Positions 1 through 6,249 of a stretch of DNA of 11,174 bases are shown one piece after another. The DNA is from Hyphomicrobiales bacterium. GTDB lineage: Bacteria > Pseudomonadota > Alphaproteobacteria > Rhizobiales > Xanthobacteraceae. Below the pieces are notes generated by a model. That model worked only from the letters and a program-made list of their open reading frames with translations. It made no database searches and had not been told where the DNA came from. A program made the translations under genes and the position numbers. Position 1 is the first letter of the stretch. Every line of letters starts with the position of its first letter. The stretch covers positions 1,256 to 12,429 of the forward strand of contig PKXB01000127.1 of assembly GCA_003133345.1 (NCBI GenBank). The letters are read 5' to 3'.

Positions 1-724
1 CGACGGCGTCAATTCGCTGGTGCGGCGCAGCTTCGCCGACGCGTTCGGCGCCAGCGTCACTTACCTCGCCAATCATTTCGCCTGGTTCGGCACCAGCAAG
101 CACTACGACACCCTGACGCAGACCTTCCGCCACACGCCGGTCGGCGATTTCAACGCGCATCACTACCGCTACGCGCCGGGCCGCAGCACCTTCATTGTGG
201 AAACGGACGAGGCGACTTTCGCCCGCGCCGGCTTCGCGCGAATGGAAGATGCGGAGTCACGCAGCCTGTGCCAGAAAATCTTCGCCGACGCGCTCGGCGG
301 CCACCCACTGATCTCCAATAATTCGATCTGGCGGCGATTTCCGCAGGTTTGGAACAGCCGCTGGCACCACGGCAAATACGTACTGATCGGCGACGCGCTG
401 CACACCGCGCATTTTTCCATCGGCTCCGGCACGCGGCTCGCCATGGAGGACGCCATCGCGCTCGACCGCACGCTGGCCGAACATGGCGACGACGTGGCGT
501 CAGCGCTGCCGGCGTTCGAGGCGGCGCGGCGGCCGATCGTGGAAAAGCTGGTCACCGGCGCCAATGCGAGCGCGGCCTGGTACGAGCGCTTCGCCGAGCA
601 CATGGCGCTGGCGCCGGCCGAATTCGCCATGAGCTACATCACGCGCTCCGGCCGCATCGATATCGAGCGCCTGCGCAAGCTGTCACCGCGCTTTGTCGCG
701 CGTTATGAGCGGGAACGCGGCTAG
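1..724 (+). CDS. FAD-dependent monooxygenase, salicylyl-CoA/anthraniloyl-CoA hydroxylase type (5' partial)
   Basis: The reading frame is open from base 2, so the N-terminal FAD-binding Rossmann motif lies outside the window. The visible part opens with DGVNSLVR, the DG motif of class A flavoprotein hydroxylases (normally GADG-x-NS-x-VR). GDALHTAHFSIGSGTRLAMEDA, beginning at base 389, is the GD motif that contacts the FAD ribityl and pyrophosphate. The AHFSIGSGT form and the FAWFGT stretch near the start recall salicylyl-CoA 5-hydroxylase and the N-terminal half of anthraniloyl-CoA monooxygenase. These enzymes use NAD(P)H and O2 to hydroxylate a CoA-activated aromatic acid in the cytoplasm. 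The protein stops about 110 residues after the GD motif, so it has no fused old-yellow-enzyme domain and matches the single-domain members. The bases at 20-22 (GTG) are an internal Val codon, not the start. Family assignment is good; substrate is inferred. Confidence 0.85.
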   Translation, partial: DGVNSLVRRSFADAFGASVTYLANHFAWFGTSKHYDTLTQTFRHTPVGDFNAHHYRYAPGRSTFIVETDEATFARAGFARMEDAESRSLCQKIFADALGGHPLISNNSIWRRFPQVWNSRWHHGKYVLIGDALHTAHFSIGSGTRLAMEDAIALDRTLAEHGDDVASALPAFEAARRPIVEKLVTGANASAAWYERFAEHMALAPAEFAMSYITRSGRIDIERLRKLSPRFVARYERERG

Positions 725-792
725 CGCGTGATAGCCGGCTGGTTCGAACGGGGCGCTGCCTGCCGCGGAGTCGGAAACCGAAAGAACGAGGG

Positions 793-821
793 CTGCCATC
801 CGATATGTCTTCGGTTATAAT
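793..821 (+). promoter_or_regulatory. Candidate sigma-70-type promoter for the TPR gene
   Basis: A perfect TATAAT is at 816-821. A CTGCCA hexamer (4 of 6 matches to TTGACA) is at 793-798, with a 17-bp spacer. Transcription would begin near base 828, giving a leader of about 33 nt before the ATG at 861. The position in the 136-bp gap after the monooxygenase stop fits a separate transcription unit for the TPR gene, possibly including the dioxygenase gene behind it. Call is by consensus only. Confidence 0.45.
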
Positions 822-850
822 TGACGCACTCGCAAAAGCACCGCGAGCTT

Positions 851-855
851 GGGAG
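851..855 (+). promoter_or_regulatory. Shine-Dalgarno deciding the TPR gene start
   Basis: GGGAG lies 5 nt before the ATG at 861. An in-frame TTG at 849 would overlap this site and add four residues (MGEP) before the signal peptide, so the ATG is preferred. Confidence 0.6.
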
Positions 856-860
856 AACCC

Positions 861-1574
861 ATGTCGGTCACAGCACGCGCTTTCGGGGGTGCCATCGCGC
901 TCGCGGCTATCGCAGGCGTCGCCAGCTCGGCTGCACACGCACAAACCAAACAAGAATTCAATTGGTGCATTGGTGAGGGCAACCCGACACCGGCCCAGAA
1001 GATCACCGGGTGTACGGCCGTCATCCAGGCAGGCAAGTTAAAGGGAAAACGCCTCGCCTTCACCTTTAGTAATCGTGGCGTCGCCTATTACGAGAGAGGC
1101 GAATACGACCGCGCCATCCAGGACTTTGAGCAGGCGATCGCGCTCAATCCGAAATACGCCCTTGCCTTCAACAATCGTTGCGCCGCCTACCATGACAAAG
1201 GCGAATATGACCGCGCCATCCAGGACTGCAACCAGGCGCTCAAGCTCAATGCGAAATACGCCGATGCCTTCTTCAATCGCGGCCTCTCCTTCCAAGGCAA
1301 AAGCCAATACGACCGCGCCATCCAGGACTATAACCAGGCCATCAAGTTCGATCCGAAATACGCCGATGCCCTCTTCAATCGTGGCAACACCTACCAGGTC
1401 AAAGGCCAATACGACCGCGCTATCCAGAACTATGACCAGGCGATCAAACTCAATCCGAACCATGCCGGCGCTTACTACAATCGGAGTCTCGCCAAAAAAC
1501 AAAAGGGCGACCAAGCCGGCGCCGAGGCCGACCTAGCGGCGGCGCGCAAGATCAATCCGAACATCGGGCGGTAG
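861..1574 (+). CDS. Secreted tetratricopeptide-repeat protein
   Basis: The 237-residue product has a Sec-type signal peptide: a short basic start, a hydrophobic core at about residues 9-21, and AHA before Gln28 as a likely signal peptidase I site. The mature protein should therefore be periplasmic or secreted. A short N-terminal module follows with two cysteines (NWCIGEG... and ITGCTAVIQ) that could form a disulfide. From about residue 71, five 34-residue TPR units run to the C-terminus, each with the pattern NRG-x-x-Y...YDRAIQD-x-x-QAIKLNPKYA. TPR arrays are protein-protein scaffolds; the partner is not evident. Similar small proteins (WC...GCTAVI plus TPRs) are, from memory, common in Bradyrhizobium relatives and mostly uncharacterised. 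The dioxygenase gene begins 38 bp downstream, so the two may share a transcript, but no functional link is visible. Confidence 0.88.
   Translation: MSVTARAFGGAIALAAIAGVASSAAHAQTKQEFNWCIGEGNPTPAQKITGCTAVIQAGKLKGKRLAFTFSNRGVAYYERGEYDRAIQDFEQAIALNPKYALAFNNRCAAYHDKGEYDRAIQDCNQALKLNAKYADAFFNRGLSFQGKSQYDRAIQDYNQAIKFDPKYADALFNRGNTYQVKGQYDRAIQNYDQAIKLNPNHAGAYYNRSLAKKQKGDQAGAEADLAAARKINPNIGR
1071..1571 (+). repeat. Five in-frame 102-bp tandem repeats encoding TPR units
   Basis: The phrase AATCG recurs at 1071, 1173, 1275, 1377 and 1479, exactly 102 bp apart, and the block encoding YDRAIQD recurs at the same spacing. Synonymous positions are largely shared (GACCGCGCCATCCAG is nearly identical in four units), so the array appears to have expanded by in-frame duplication. 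The fifth unit is more diverged and slightly short. Confidence 0.85.
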
Positions 1575-1597
1575 CAGACGGGACAAACAATAAAACC

Positions 1598-1605
1598 GGG
1601 GAGGA
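1598..1605 (+). promoter_or_regulatory. Strong Shine-Dalgarno fixing the dioxygenase start
   Basis: GGGGAGGA is 7 nt before the ATG at 1613. The in-frame TTG at 1607 is only 1 nt from it, too close for initiation. Confidence 0.7.
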
Positions 1606-1612
1606 CTTGCCG

Positions 1613-2500
1613 ATGGACATCGTCCCGCTGGGTCCAGGCTTCGCCGCCGAGTTGCGCGGCGTGACGCTTGCCGACATCGCGGCCGACGACGCCGCCTACG
1701 CGGCGGCGCGCGCGGCGTTCGAGCAGCATTCGGTTCTGGTCTTTCGCGATCAGCAGGTGACCGACGAGGGCCAGCTCGCCTTCTCGCGCCGCTTCGGTCC
1801 GCCGGAGGTGACCAAGGTCGGCTCGCTCGGCACCGGCAGCCATTTCGTGATCCTCAGCACCATCGGCCCGGACGGCAAAGTGGTGCCGCCCGATCATCGC
1901 TACGCGTTGCGCAACAAGGCGAACCAGCTTTGGCATACCGACTCGTCGTTCAAGCGCGTGCCGGCGCTCACCTCGGTGCTGTCCGCGCGCATCATCCCGG
2001 CGCGCGGTGGCGAAACAGAATTCGTCTCGACGCGGCTGGCCTTCGAGCGGCTCGATCCGGGCTCACGCAAGAAGCTGGAGAATTCCTTTGCCTGGCACGA
2101 CTACGCGCATTCTCGCGGCCAGATCGCGGCCGATCTCGCCAATCCCGAGGAGCGCGCGGCATTGCCGCCGCAATGCTGGCGCATGGTGTGGAAGAATCCG
2201 GTGAACGGCCGCAGCGCGCTCTATCTCGCCTCGCACGCCTATGCGGTCGAAGGCATGGAGGCCTCGGCCGGGAAGAAGTTGATCGACGAGCTGATGGACT
2301 TAGCGACCGCGCCGGGCACGAGCTACGTGCATGAGTGGAAGAGCGGCGATGTCGTCATGTGGGACAACCGCGCGACCATGCATCGCGGACGGCCCTGGCT
2401 CGCGCACGAGGCGCGCTTCATGGTGCGCACCACGATCTCCGCGACTGAGGCCGACGGCCTCGCGGCCATGCGCCCGCCGACATGGCAGGCGGCGGAATAG
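1613..2500 (+). CDS. TauD/TfdA-family Fe(II)/2-oxoglutarate-dependent dioxygenase
   Basis: The 295-residue product has the usual length and motif order of the taurine/2,4-D dioxygenase family. The Fe(II) facial triad is visible: HTD gives His108 and Asp110, and His257 lies in the MHRGRPW segment. Arg268 (+11 from the distal His) and Arg272 (+15) match the spacing of the TauD arginines that bind the 2-oxoglutarate carboxylate and the substrate anion. Family members use O2 and 2-oxoglutarate to hydroxylate next to a sulfonate, ether or similar group, releasing succinate and CO2 in the cytoplasm. Which acidic substrate is used here cannot be read from sequence. No sulfonate transporter genes (tauABC or ssuABC) are present. 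The neighbouring genes on the opposite strand are a TctC binding protein and a BKACE enzyme, suggesting organic-acid catabolism. The gene ends 6 bp from the convergent BKACE gene. Confidence 0.9.
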   Translation: MDIVPLGPGFAAELRGVTLADIAADDAAYAAARAAFEQHSVLVFRDQQVTDEGQLAFSRRFGPPEVTKVGSLGTGSHFVILSTIGPDGKVVPPDHRYALRNKANQLWHTDSSFKRVPALTSVLSARIIPARGGETEFVSTRLAFERLDPGSRKKLENSFAWHDYAHSRGQIAADLANPEERAALPPQCWRMVWKNPVNGRSALYLASHAYAVEGMEASAGKKLIDELMDLATAPGTSYVHEWKSGDVVMWDNRATMHRGRPWLAHEARFMVRTTISATEADGLAAMRPPTWQAAE

Positions 2501-2506
2501 CAGGGA

Positions 2507-3391
2507 CTACGGGCGGGCTCGCAGTCCCAGCATCTGCCGCGCCTCCACCGGCGTGGCGACGTGATCGCCCAGAATGTCGATGATGTTCGCCGCCTTCTCG
2601 ACCAACGCGGCGTTGCTCGGCGTTAGCTTGCCCTTCTCCAGATAGAGATTGTCCTCCAGCCCGACCCGCACATGGCCGCCGAGCAGAACGGTTTGCGCGG
2701 CGATGGGGAATTGGTGCAACGAGATGCCGAAGGCGAACCAGATGCAGTCGGGCGGCAGCAGGCCGCGCATATAAGCGACCGCCTCCGAGGTGGCGGGCTG
2801 TCCCCAGGAAATCCCCAGGCAGATCTGGAACAGGCCGGGCGGCTTGACGTGGCCGGTCTCGATCAGCCGCCTGGCGAGCATAAGGTGGCCGGCCTCGAAC
2901 ACTTCGAGTTCGGGTGTGACGCCGGCGTCGCGGATCGCCACCGCCATAGCCTCGAGATGGGCCGGCGTGTTGATGAAGACCTGGCCGCCCATGTTCATGC
3001 TGCCCATGTCGAGGCTGCAGATTTCGGGCGCCAGCTCGACCACATGGCGCACGCGCGCGGTCGGCAACGACAGCGTGCTGCCGGGGGCAGGCTTGAGCGG
3101 ATCGTCGACGCCGGGGATAAACCGCGCGCCGGGGCCGGTGGTGAGATTGATGAGGACGTCGGTGCCGCTGGCGCGAATGCGCTCCACCACCTCGCGATAG
3201 AGCGCTCCGTCCATGCTCGGCCGCGTCGTCTGCGGATCGCGCACGTGGATGTGGACGATGGCCGCGCCCGCCTTGGCGGCGTCGATCGCCGACGCGGCGA
3301 TGTCACGCGGCGTCACCGGGACGGCGGGATTGCGCGCCGGCGTATCCGCCGAGCCGGTCACCGCGCAAGCGATTATCACCTTACGTTGCAT
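2507..3391 (-). CDS. Beta-keto acid cleavage enzyme (BKACE, DUF849 family)
   Basis: The 294-residue product is a TIM-barrel, Zn-dependent enzyme of the family that condenses a beta-keto acid with acetyl-CoA to give acetoacetate and a new acyl-CoA. VHIHVRDP supplies the Zn ligands His47 and His49. RVGLEDN supplies Arg242, Glu246 (third ligand) and Asp247, with the same Arg+4 Glu spacing as 3-keto-5-aminohexanoate cleavage enzyme (Kce). The LDMGSMNMG segment is also typical. The glutamate that in Kce binds the substrate amino group (TGAE, as I recall it) aligns with Ala15 in TGSADTP, so a basic aminated substrate is unlikely; a neutral or acidic beta-keto acid is more plausible. The start at 3391 has GGGAGG 6 nt upstream; a second ATG immediately before it (3394) is only 3 nt away. 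The gene follows the TctC gene by about 30 bp. Confidence 0.9.
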   Translation of the reverse strand: MQRKVIIACAVTGSADTPARNPAVPVTPRDIAASAIDAAKAGAAIVHIHVRDPQTTRPSMDGALYREVVERIRASGTDVLINLTTGPGARFIPGVDDPLKPAPGSTLSLPTARVRHVVELAPEICSLDMGSMNMGGQVFINTPAHLEAMAVAIRDAGVTPELEVFEAGHLMLARRLIETGHVKPPGLFQICLGISWGQPATSEAVAYMRGLLPPDCIWFAFGISLHQFPIAAQTVLLGGHVRVGLEDNLYLEKGKLTPSNAALVEKAANIIDILGDHVATPVEARQMLGLRARP

Positions 3392-3397
3392 CATCCG

Positions 3398-3403
3398 CCT
3401 CCC
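3398..3403 (-). promoter_or_regulatory. Shine-Dalgarno of the BKACE gene
   Basis: On the minus strand GGGAGG is followed by two consecutive ATG codons, 3 nt (3394) and 6 nt (3391) away. Spacing favours the second. The two choices differ by one Met. Confidence 0.55.
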
Positions 3404-3422
3404 GAGTGCGCCGCCGAATGGG

Positions 3423-4412
3423 TCACTCGATGCGCAGATGCGCGTCGTGCACCACCTTGCCCCACTTCGCGATCTCGCTCTTGATGCGGGCGCCGAATTC
3501 CTCCGGTTTGTTCGCCACCGGCACGAAACCGAGCTTGAGTAGGTGTGCCGTGACGTCCGGCTCGGCCACCGCCTTGGCGATCTCACGGTTCAGCAGGTCG
3601 ACGATCTCCTTCGGCGTGCCCGCCGGCGCCAGCACGCCGGTGAGAGTGTCAGCCTCCTGACCGGAGTAGCCGGCTTCCTGCATGGTCGGCACGTCGGGAA
3701 GTTCCGCGGCGCGCTTGACCGCGAGCACGGCGAGCGCGCGCAATCTTCCGTCCTTGATATTGGCCAGCGCCGGCGGCAACGCCGTAAAGGCGATCTGCGT
3801 ATGCCCGGCGAGGGTGGAGGAAACCGCCTGGGCGGCGCCCGGGAATGGCACGTGCACCACGTCGAGGTCGAATATCTGCTTGAACAATTCACCCGACAGA
3901 TGCGGCGTCGAGCCGATGCCGGGTCCGGCGAAGCTGTACTTGTTCGGATTGGCCTTGATCAGCTCGATCAGCTCTTTGACGCTCTTCGCCGGCACCTCCG
4001 GATTGACCGCGATCACGTTGGGCGAATAGGCGACCATGGTAATGGGCGCGAAGTCCTTGACCGCGTCGTAGGGGACCTTGGCGTACAGGCTCATATTGAC
4101 CATGAAACCGGTGCTCACCACGGTGATGGTGTAGCCGTCCGGCGCCGCCTTCGCCGTTTCGGCGCTGGCGATGTTGCCGCCGGCGCCGGGTTTGTCATCG
4201 ACGTAGAATTGCTGGCCAAGGTAAGCCGACAATTTCTGCGCGACGATGCGAGCGATCACATCGGTTGGTCCGCCCGCGCCGAAGCCGACCAGCATGCGCA
4301 CCGGATGATCGGGGTAATGGGCCGCGGCGCCGGTCGCCGTCTTCTGGGCGACGACGCCCCCCGCGATGAGCAGTGCTGCGCAGAAAGCAAGCAAGCGCAC
4401 CATGGTTTTCAT
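3423..4412 (-). CDS. Tripartite tricarboxylate transporter substrate-binding protein (TctC/Bug family)
   Basis: The 329-residue product starts with a Sec signal peptide (hydrophobic residues about 7-21, probable cleavage VVA before Gln23) and should be periplasmic. The mature part shows Bug-family hallmarks: YPDHPVRMLVGFGAGGPTD, then a PGAGGNIA loop, AAPDGYT, and a GPGIGSTPHLSGELF segment. These proteins bind small carboxylates such as citrate, other di- and tricarboxylates or aromatic acids for uptake by TctA/TctB membrane proteins, or act as orphan sensors. No tctA or tctB is present in the window, so this copy is an orphan, as is common where the family has expanded. The ATG at 4412 has a GGGGA sequence 4 nt upstream; the next Met (4403) lacks one and would shorten the signal peptide. 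It lies 32 bp downstream of pheA and about 30 bp before the BKACE gene, suggesting co-transcription. Confidence 0.93.
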   Translation of the reverse strand: MKTMVRLLAFCAALLIAGGVVAQKTATGAAAHYPDHPVRMLVGFGAGGPTDVIARIVAQKLSAYLGQQFYVDDKPGAGGNIASAETAKAAPDGYTITVVSTGFMVNMSLYAKVPYDAVKDFAPITMVAYSPNVIAVNPEVPAKSVKELIELIKANPNKYSFAGPGIGSTPHLSGELFKQIFDLDVVHVPFPGAAQAVSSTLAGHTQIAFTALPPALANIKDGRLRALAVLAVKRAAELPDVPTMQEAGYSGQEADTLTGVLAPAGTPKEIVDLLNREIAKAVAEPDVTAHLLKLGFVPVANKPEEFGARIKSEIAKWGKVVHDAHLRIE

Positions 4413-4444
4413 GACGTCCCCACTTGAGATTGTGACGTAGCGCC

Positions 4445-5302
4445 CTAGTCCTTCTCTTCCTTGAACGTATCGCGATACGGATGCGCGGGATAGACCCCGA
4501 GTATGGTCAGCTCCTTGGAGAAGAAGGCGAGCTCCTCGAGCGCAAACACCAGCGCGCGATCGTCCGGGTGACCCTCGACGTCGGCATAGAACTGGGTGGC
4601 GAAGAAATTGCCACCGACCATGTAGCTCTCGAGCTTGGTCATGTTGACGCCATTGGTGGCGAAGCCGCCCATCGCCTTATAGAGCGCGGCTGGCACGTTG
4701 CGCACGCGGAACACGAAGGTGGTGACGACCTTGCCCTTGCCGGGCGTCGCCCATTTCTTCTCGCGCGAGAGCACGATGAAGCGCGTGGTCGAATTAGCTT
4801 CGTCCTCGACGTTCTCCTTGAGGATGTCGAGGCCGTAGATTTCCGCGGCCAGCCGCGAGGCGATGGCCGCGCGCGTGACATCCTTGCTCTCGGCCACTTC
4901 GCGCGCGGAACCCGCAGTGTCGGCGGCGACCACCGGCTTTAATTTCAGCTCGCGGATGATCTTGCGGCACTGGCCGAGTGCCATCACGTGGCTTTCCACC
5001 GACTTGATGGTTTTCAGGCTGGCGCCCTTCGGCGCCAGCAATTGATTGCGGATCGGCAGGAACCATTCGGCGATGATGTGCAGCTTCGACGTCGGCATCA
5101 GGTGATGGATGTCGGTGACGCGGCCGGCGACCGAATTCTCGATCGGGATCATGCCGAGATCGACATCGCCGCCGGTGAGCGCGGAGAAGCAGTCCTCGAA
5201 GGTCGGGCAGGGCACCGGCTCGTGATCCGGATAGGCTTCGCGGCAGGCGAGATGCGAATTCGCCCCCGGTTCCCCCTGGAAGATGATCTTCTTCTTGGCC
5301 AT
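4445..5302 (-). CDS. pheA: Prephenate dehydratase with C-terminal ACT domain
   Basis: This 285-residue enzyme converts prephenate to phenylpyruvate (with loss of CO2 and water), the committed step of phenylalanine synthesis in the cytoplasm. The catalytic part opens with IIFQGEPGANSHLA, contains IPIENSVAGRV, and carries the TRF motif (Thr173-Arg174-Phe175) needed for activity. A regulatory ACT domain spans about residues 192-272. Its AALY (205-208) and LESYM (224-228) segments correspond to the GALV and ESRP motifs that bind phenylalanine, so feedback inhibition is expected. There is no N-terminal chorismate mutase domain, so it is the monofunctional form; a separate chorismate mutase must exist elsewhere. 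It follows kdsB by 47 bp and precedes the TctC gene by 32 bp. No strong Shine-Dalgarno is seen, but the MAKKKIIFQG start fits the family. Confidence 0.96.
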   Translation of the reverse strand: MAKKKIIFQGEPGANSHLACREAYPDHEPVPCPTFEDCFSALTGGDVDLGMIPIENSVAGRVTDIHHLMPTSKLHIIAEWFLPIRNQLLAPKGASLKTIKSVESHVMALGQCRKIIRELKLKPVVAADTAGSAREVAESKDVTRAAIASRLAAEIYGLDILKENVEDEANSTTRFIVLSREKKWATPGKGKVVTTFVFRVRNVPAALYKAMGGFATNGVNMTKLESYMVGGNFFATQFYADVEGHPDDRALVFALEELAFFSKELTILGVYPAHPYRDTFKEEKD

Positions 5303-5314
5303 GACCCACTGCCT

Positions 5315-5337
5315 TAAAAATGATCCGTACGCGGACC
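5315..5337 (-). terminator. Weak terminator-like hairpin between kdsB and pheA
   Basis: Read on the minus strand, GGTCCG, loop CGTA and CGGATC form a 6-bp stem with one G-T wobble (5337-5322), followed by ATTTTTAA. The stem is short, so partial termination or attenuation is more likely than a full stop. It sits in the 47-bp gap after the kdsB stop codon and could lower read-through into pheA and the genes behind it. Confidence 0.4.
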
Positions 5338-5349
5338 TTCAGGCTTGAG

Positions 5350-6078
5350 TCAACCGCCGAGCAGCTTGCGCGCCTTTTTCAACTCTTCCGGTGTATCGAC
5401 GCCGAGCGGGACGCTGTCCACCACCACCACATCGATGCGCATGCCGGCATCGAGCGCGCGCAATTGCTCGAGTTTCTCGCGCCGTTCGTTAGCCGAGGGC
5501 GGCAGCTTGACGAAGCGCTCGAGCGCCGCGCGCCGGTAAGCGTAAAGCCCGATGTGGTGGTAGTGCGGGCCGGCACCGGTGGCATTGGCGCGGGTGAATG
5601 TGACGGCGCGCAAGCGGCCGGGCGCGACCGCGTTGCCGGAGACCTTGACTACATTCGGATTGCTGCGCTCGGCCGGGTCGGCGATCACCGCGGCGAGCGT
5701 CGCGATATCGACAGCCAAGTCGGACAGCGGCCCAAGAGCCGCGCGGATGTCGGCGGGATCGAGGGTCGGCAGGTCGCCTTGCACGTTGACCACGACGCCG
5801 ATGCGATGTTCAGGATCGAGCGCCTCAAGCGCCTCATAGATGCGGTCGGAGCCGGAGACGTGATCGGCCCGCGTCATGATCGCGCGGCCGCCCGACTTTT
5901 CCACCGCCGCCGCGACCGCCTCGGAATCGGTCGCCACCACCGCCTCGCCGATTTTCGCGGCTTGCGCGCGGCGGAGCACGTGCACGATCATCGGCAGTCC
6001 GGCGATATCCGCCAATGGCTTGCCGGGCAGGCGGCTGGAGGCCATGCGGGCAGGGATGAGGATGATGGTGTCGGGCAT
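5350..6078 (-). CDS. kdsB: 3-deoxy-manno-octulosonate cytidylyltransferase (CMP-Kdo synthetase)
   Basis: The 242-residue enzyme activates Kdo with CTP to give CMP-Kdo and pyrophosphate, supplying the sugar that joins lipid A to the LPS core; it marks a Gram-negative host. The N-terminal nucleotide-binding signature [15 protein letters not shown] (Arg11, Arg16, Lys20) is intact. [16 protein letters not shown] (Asp102) and GVDTPEEL (Asp228) follow in the normal order, the two aspartates being the Mg2+ ligands. [10 protein letters not shown] is also typical. The length matches the usual 240-250 residues. The ATG at 6078 is the only sensible start, since the motif begins at residue 8; its Shine-Dalgarno is poor. 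It is the first gene of the minus-strand group running into pheA and is divergent from cycM. I recall cycM-kdsB-pheA neighbourhoods in related Rhizobiales, which would suit a conserved core locus. Confidence 0.96.
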   Translation of the reverse strand: MPDTIILIPARMASSRLPGKPLADIAGLPMIVHVLRRAQAAKIGEAVVATDSEAVAAAVEKSGGRAIMTRADHVSGSDRIYEALEALDPEHRIGVVVNVQGDLPTLDPADIRAALGPLSDLAVDIATLAAVIADPAERSNPNVVKVSGNAVAPGRLRAVTFTRANATGAGPHYHHIGLYAYRRAALERFVKLPPSANERREKLEQLRALDAGMRIDVVVVDSVPLGVDTPEELKKARKLLGG

Positions 6079-6137
6079 CGGTTTGGCTACCGGCGTCAGC
6101 GGGCCGAACCTGAACGAATGTCGATAGGGCCGCGGCG

Positions 6138-6165
6138 CTTATACGGGTTGCCAGACCTGGGGCAA
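6138..6165 (-). promoter_or_regulatory. Candidate sigma-70-type promoter for the kdsB group
   Basis: On the minus strand TTGCCC (6165-6160, 4 of 6 matches) and TATAAG (6143-6138, 5 of 6) are separated by 16 bp. Transcription would start near 6131, about 52 nt before the kdsB ATG. It overlaps the candidate cycM promoter on the other strand. Confidence 0.4.
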
Positions 6166-6176
6166 AACGGTATCTG
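6148..6176 (+). promoter_or_regulatory. Candidate promoter for cycM, overlapping the kdsB promoter
   Basis: TTGCCA (6148-6153, 5 of 6 matches to TTGACA) is followed after 17 bp by TATCTG (6171-6176), a weak -10 with 3 of 6 matches. The leader to the ATG at 6250 would be about 67 nt and would include a GC-rich hairpin (CGCCGCC at 6182-6188 with GGCGGCG at 6197-6203, 8-nt loop). The weak -10 makes this tentative. Confidence 0.3.
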
Positions 6177-6249
6177 TCCGCCGCCGCCGAGCCCTTGGCG
6201 GCGATTCCGTTCCCTGCCGGCTAGCCTCCCTTTCGAGAGCCTCATTTCG

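Noticed and set aside
725..860. Searched for a terminator behind the monooxygenase gene.
   Set aside because: Only short GC palindromes such as AGCCGGCT were seen, without a T-tail; nothing reportable apart from the promoter candidate.
2672..3484. 270-codon open frame on the + strand.
   Set aside because: It is antisense to the BKACE gene and the end of the TctC gene; composition is shadow-like and no Shine-Dalgarno was recognised.
3395..3586. Upstream extension of the BKACE frame to a possible start at 3586.
   Set aside because: It would overlap the TctC coding region, is rich in Arg/Ser, and precedes the family N-terminus. GGGAGG before the ATGs at 3394/3391 marks the real start.
3543..4427. 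294-codon open frame on the + strand.
   Set aside because: It is antisense to the TctC gene, whose signal peptide and family motifs are clear. High GC content leaves antisense frames open by chance.
5320..6249. Long open frame on the + strand continuous with cycM, suggesting a 523-residue fusion protein.
   Set aside because: This stretch is exactly antisense to kdsB, whose motifs are intact, and its translation is Arg/His/Asp-rich without a recognisable domain. CycM has a proper N-terminus at 6250.
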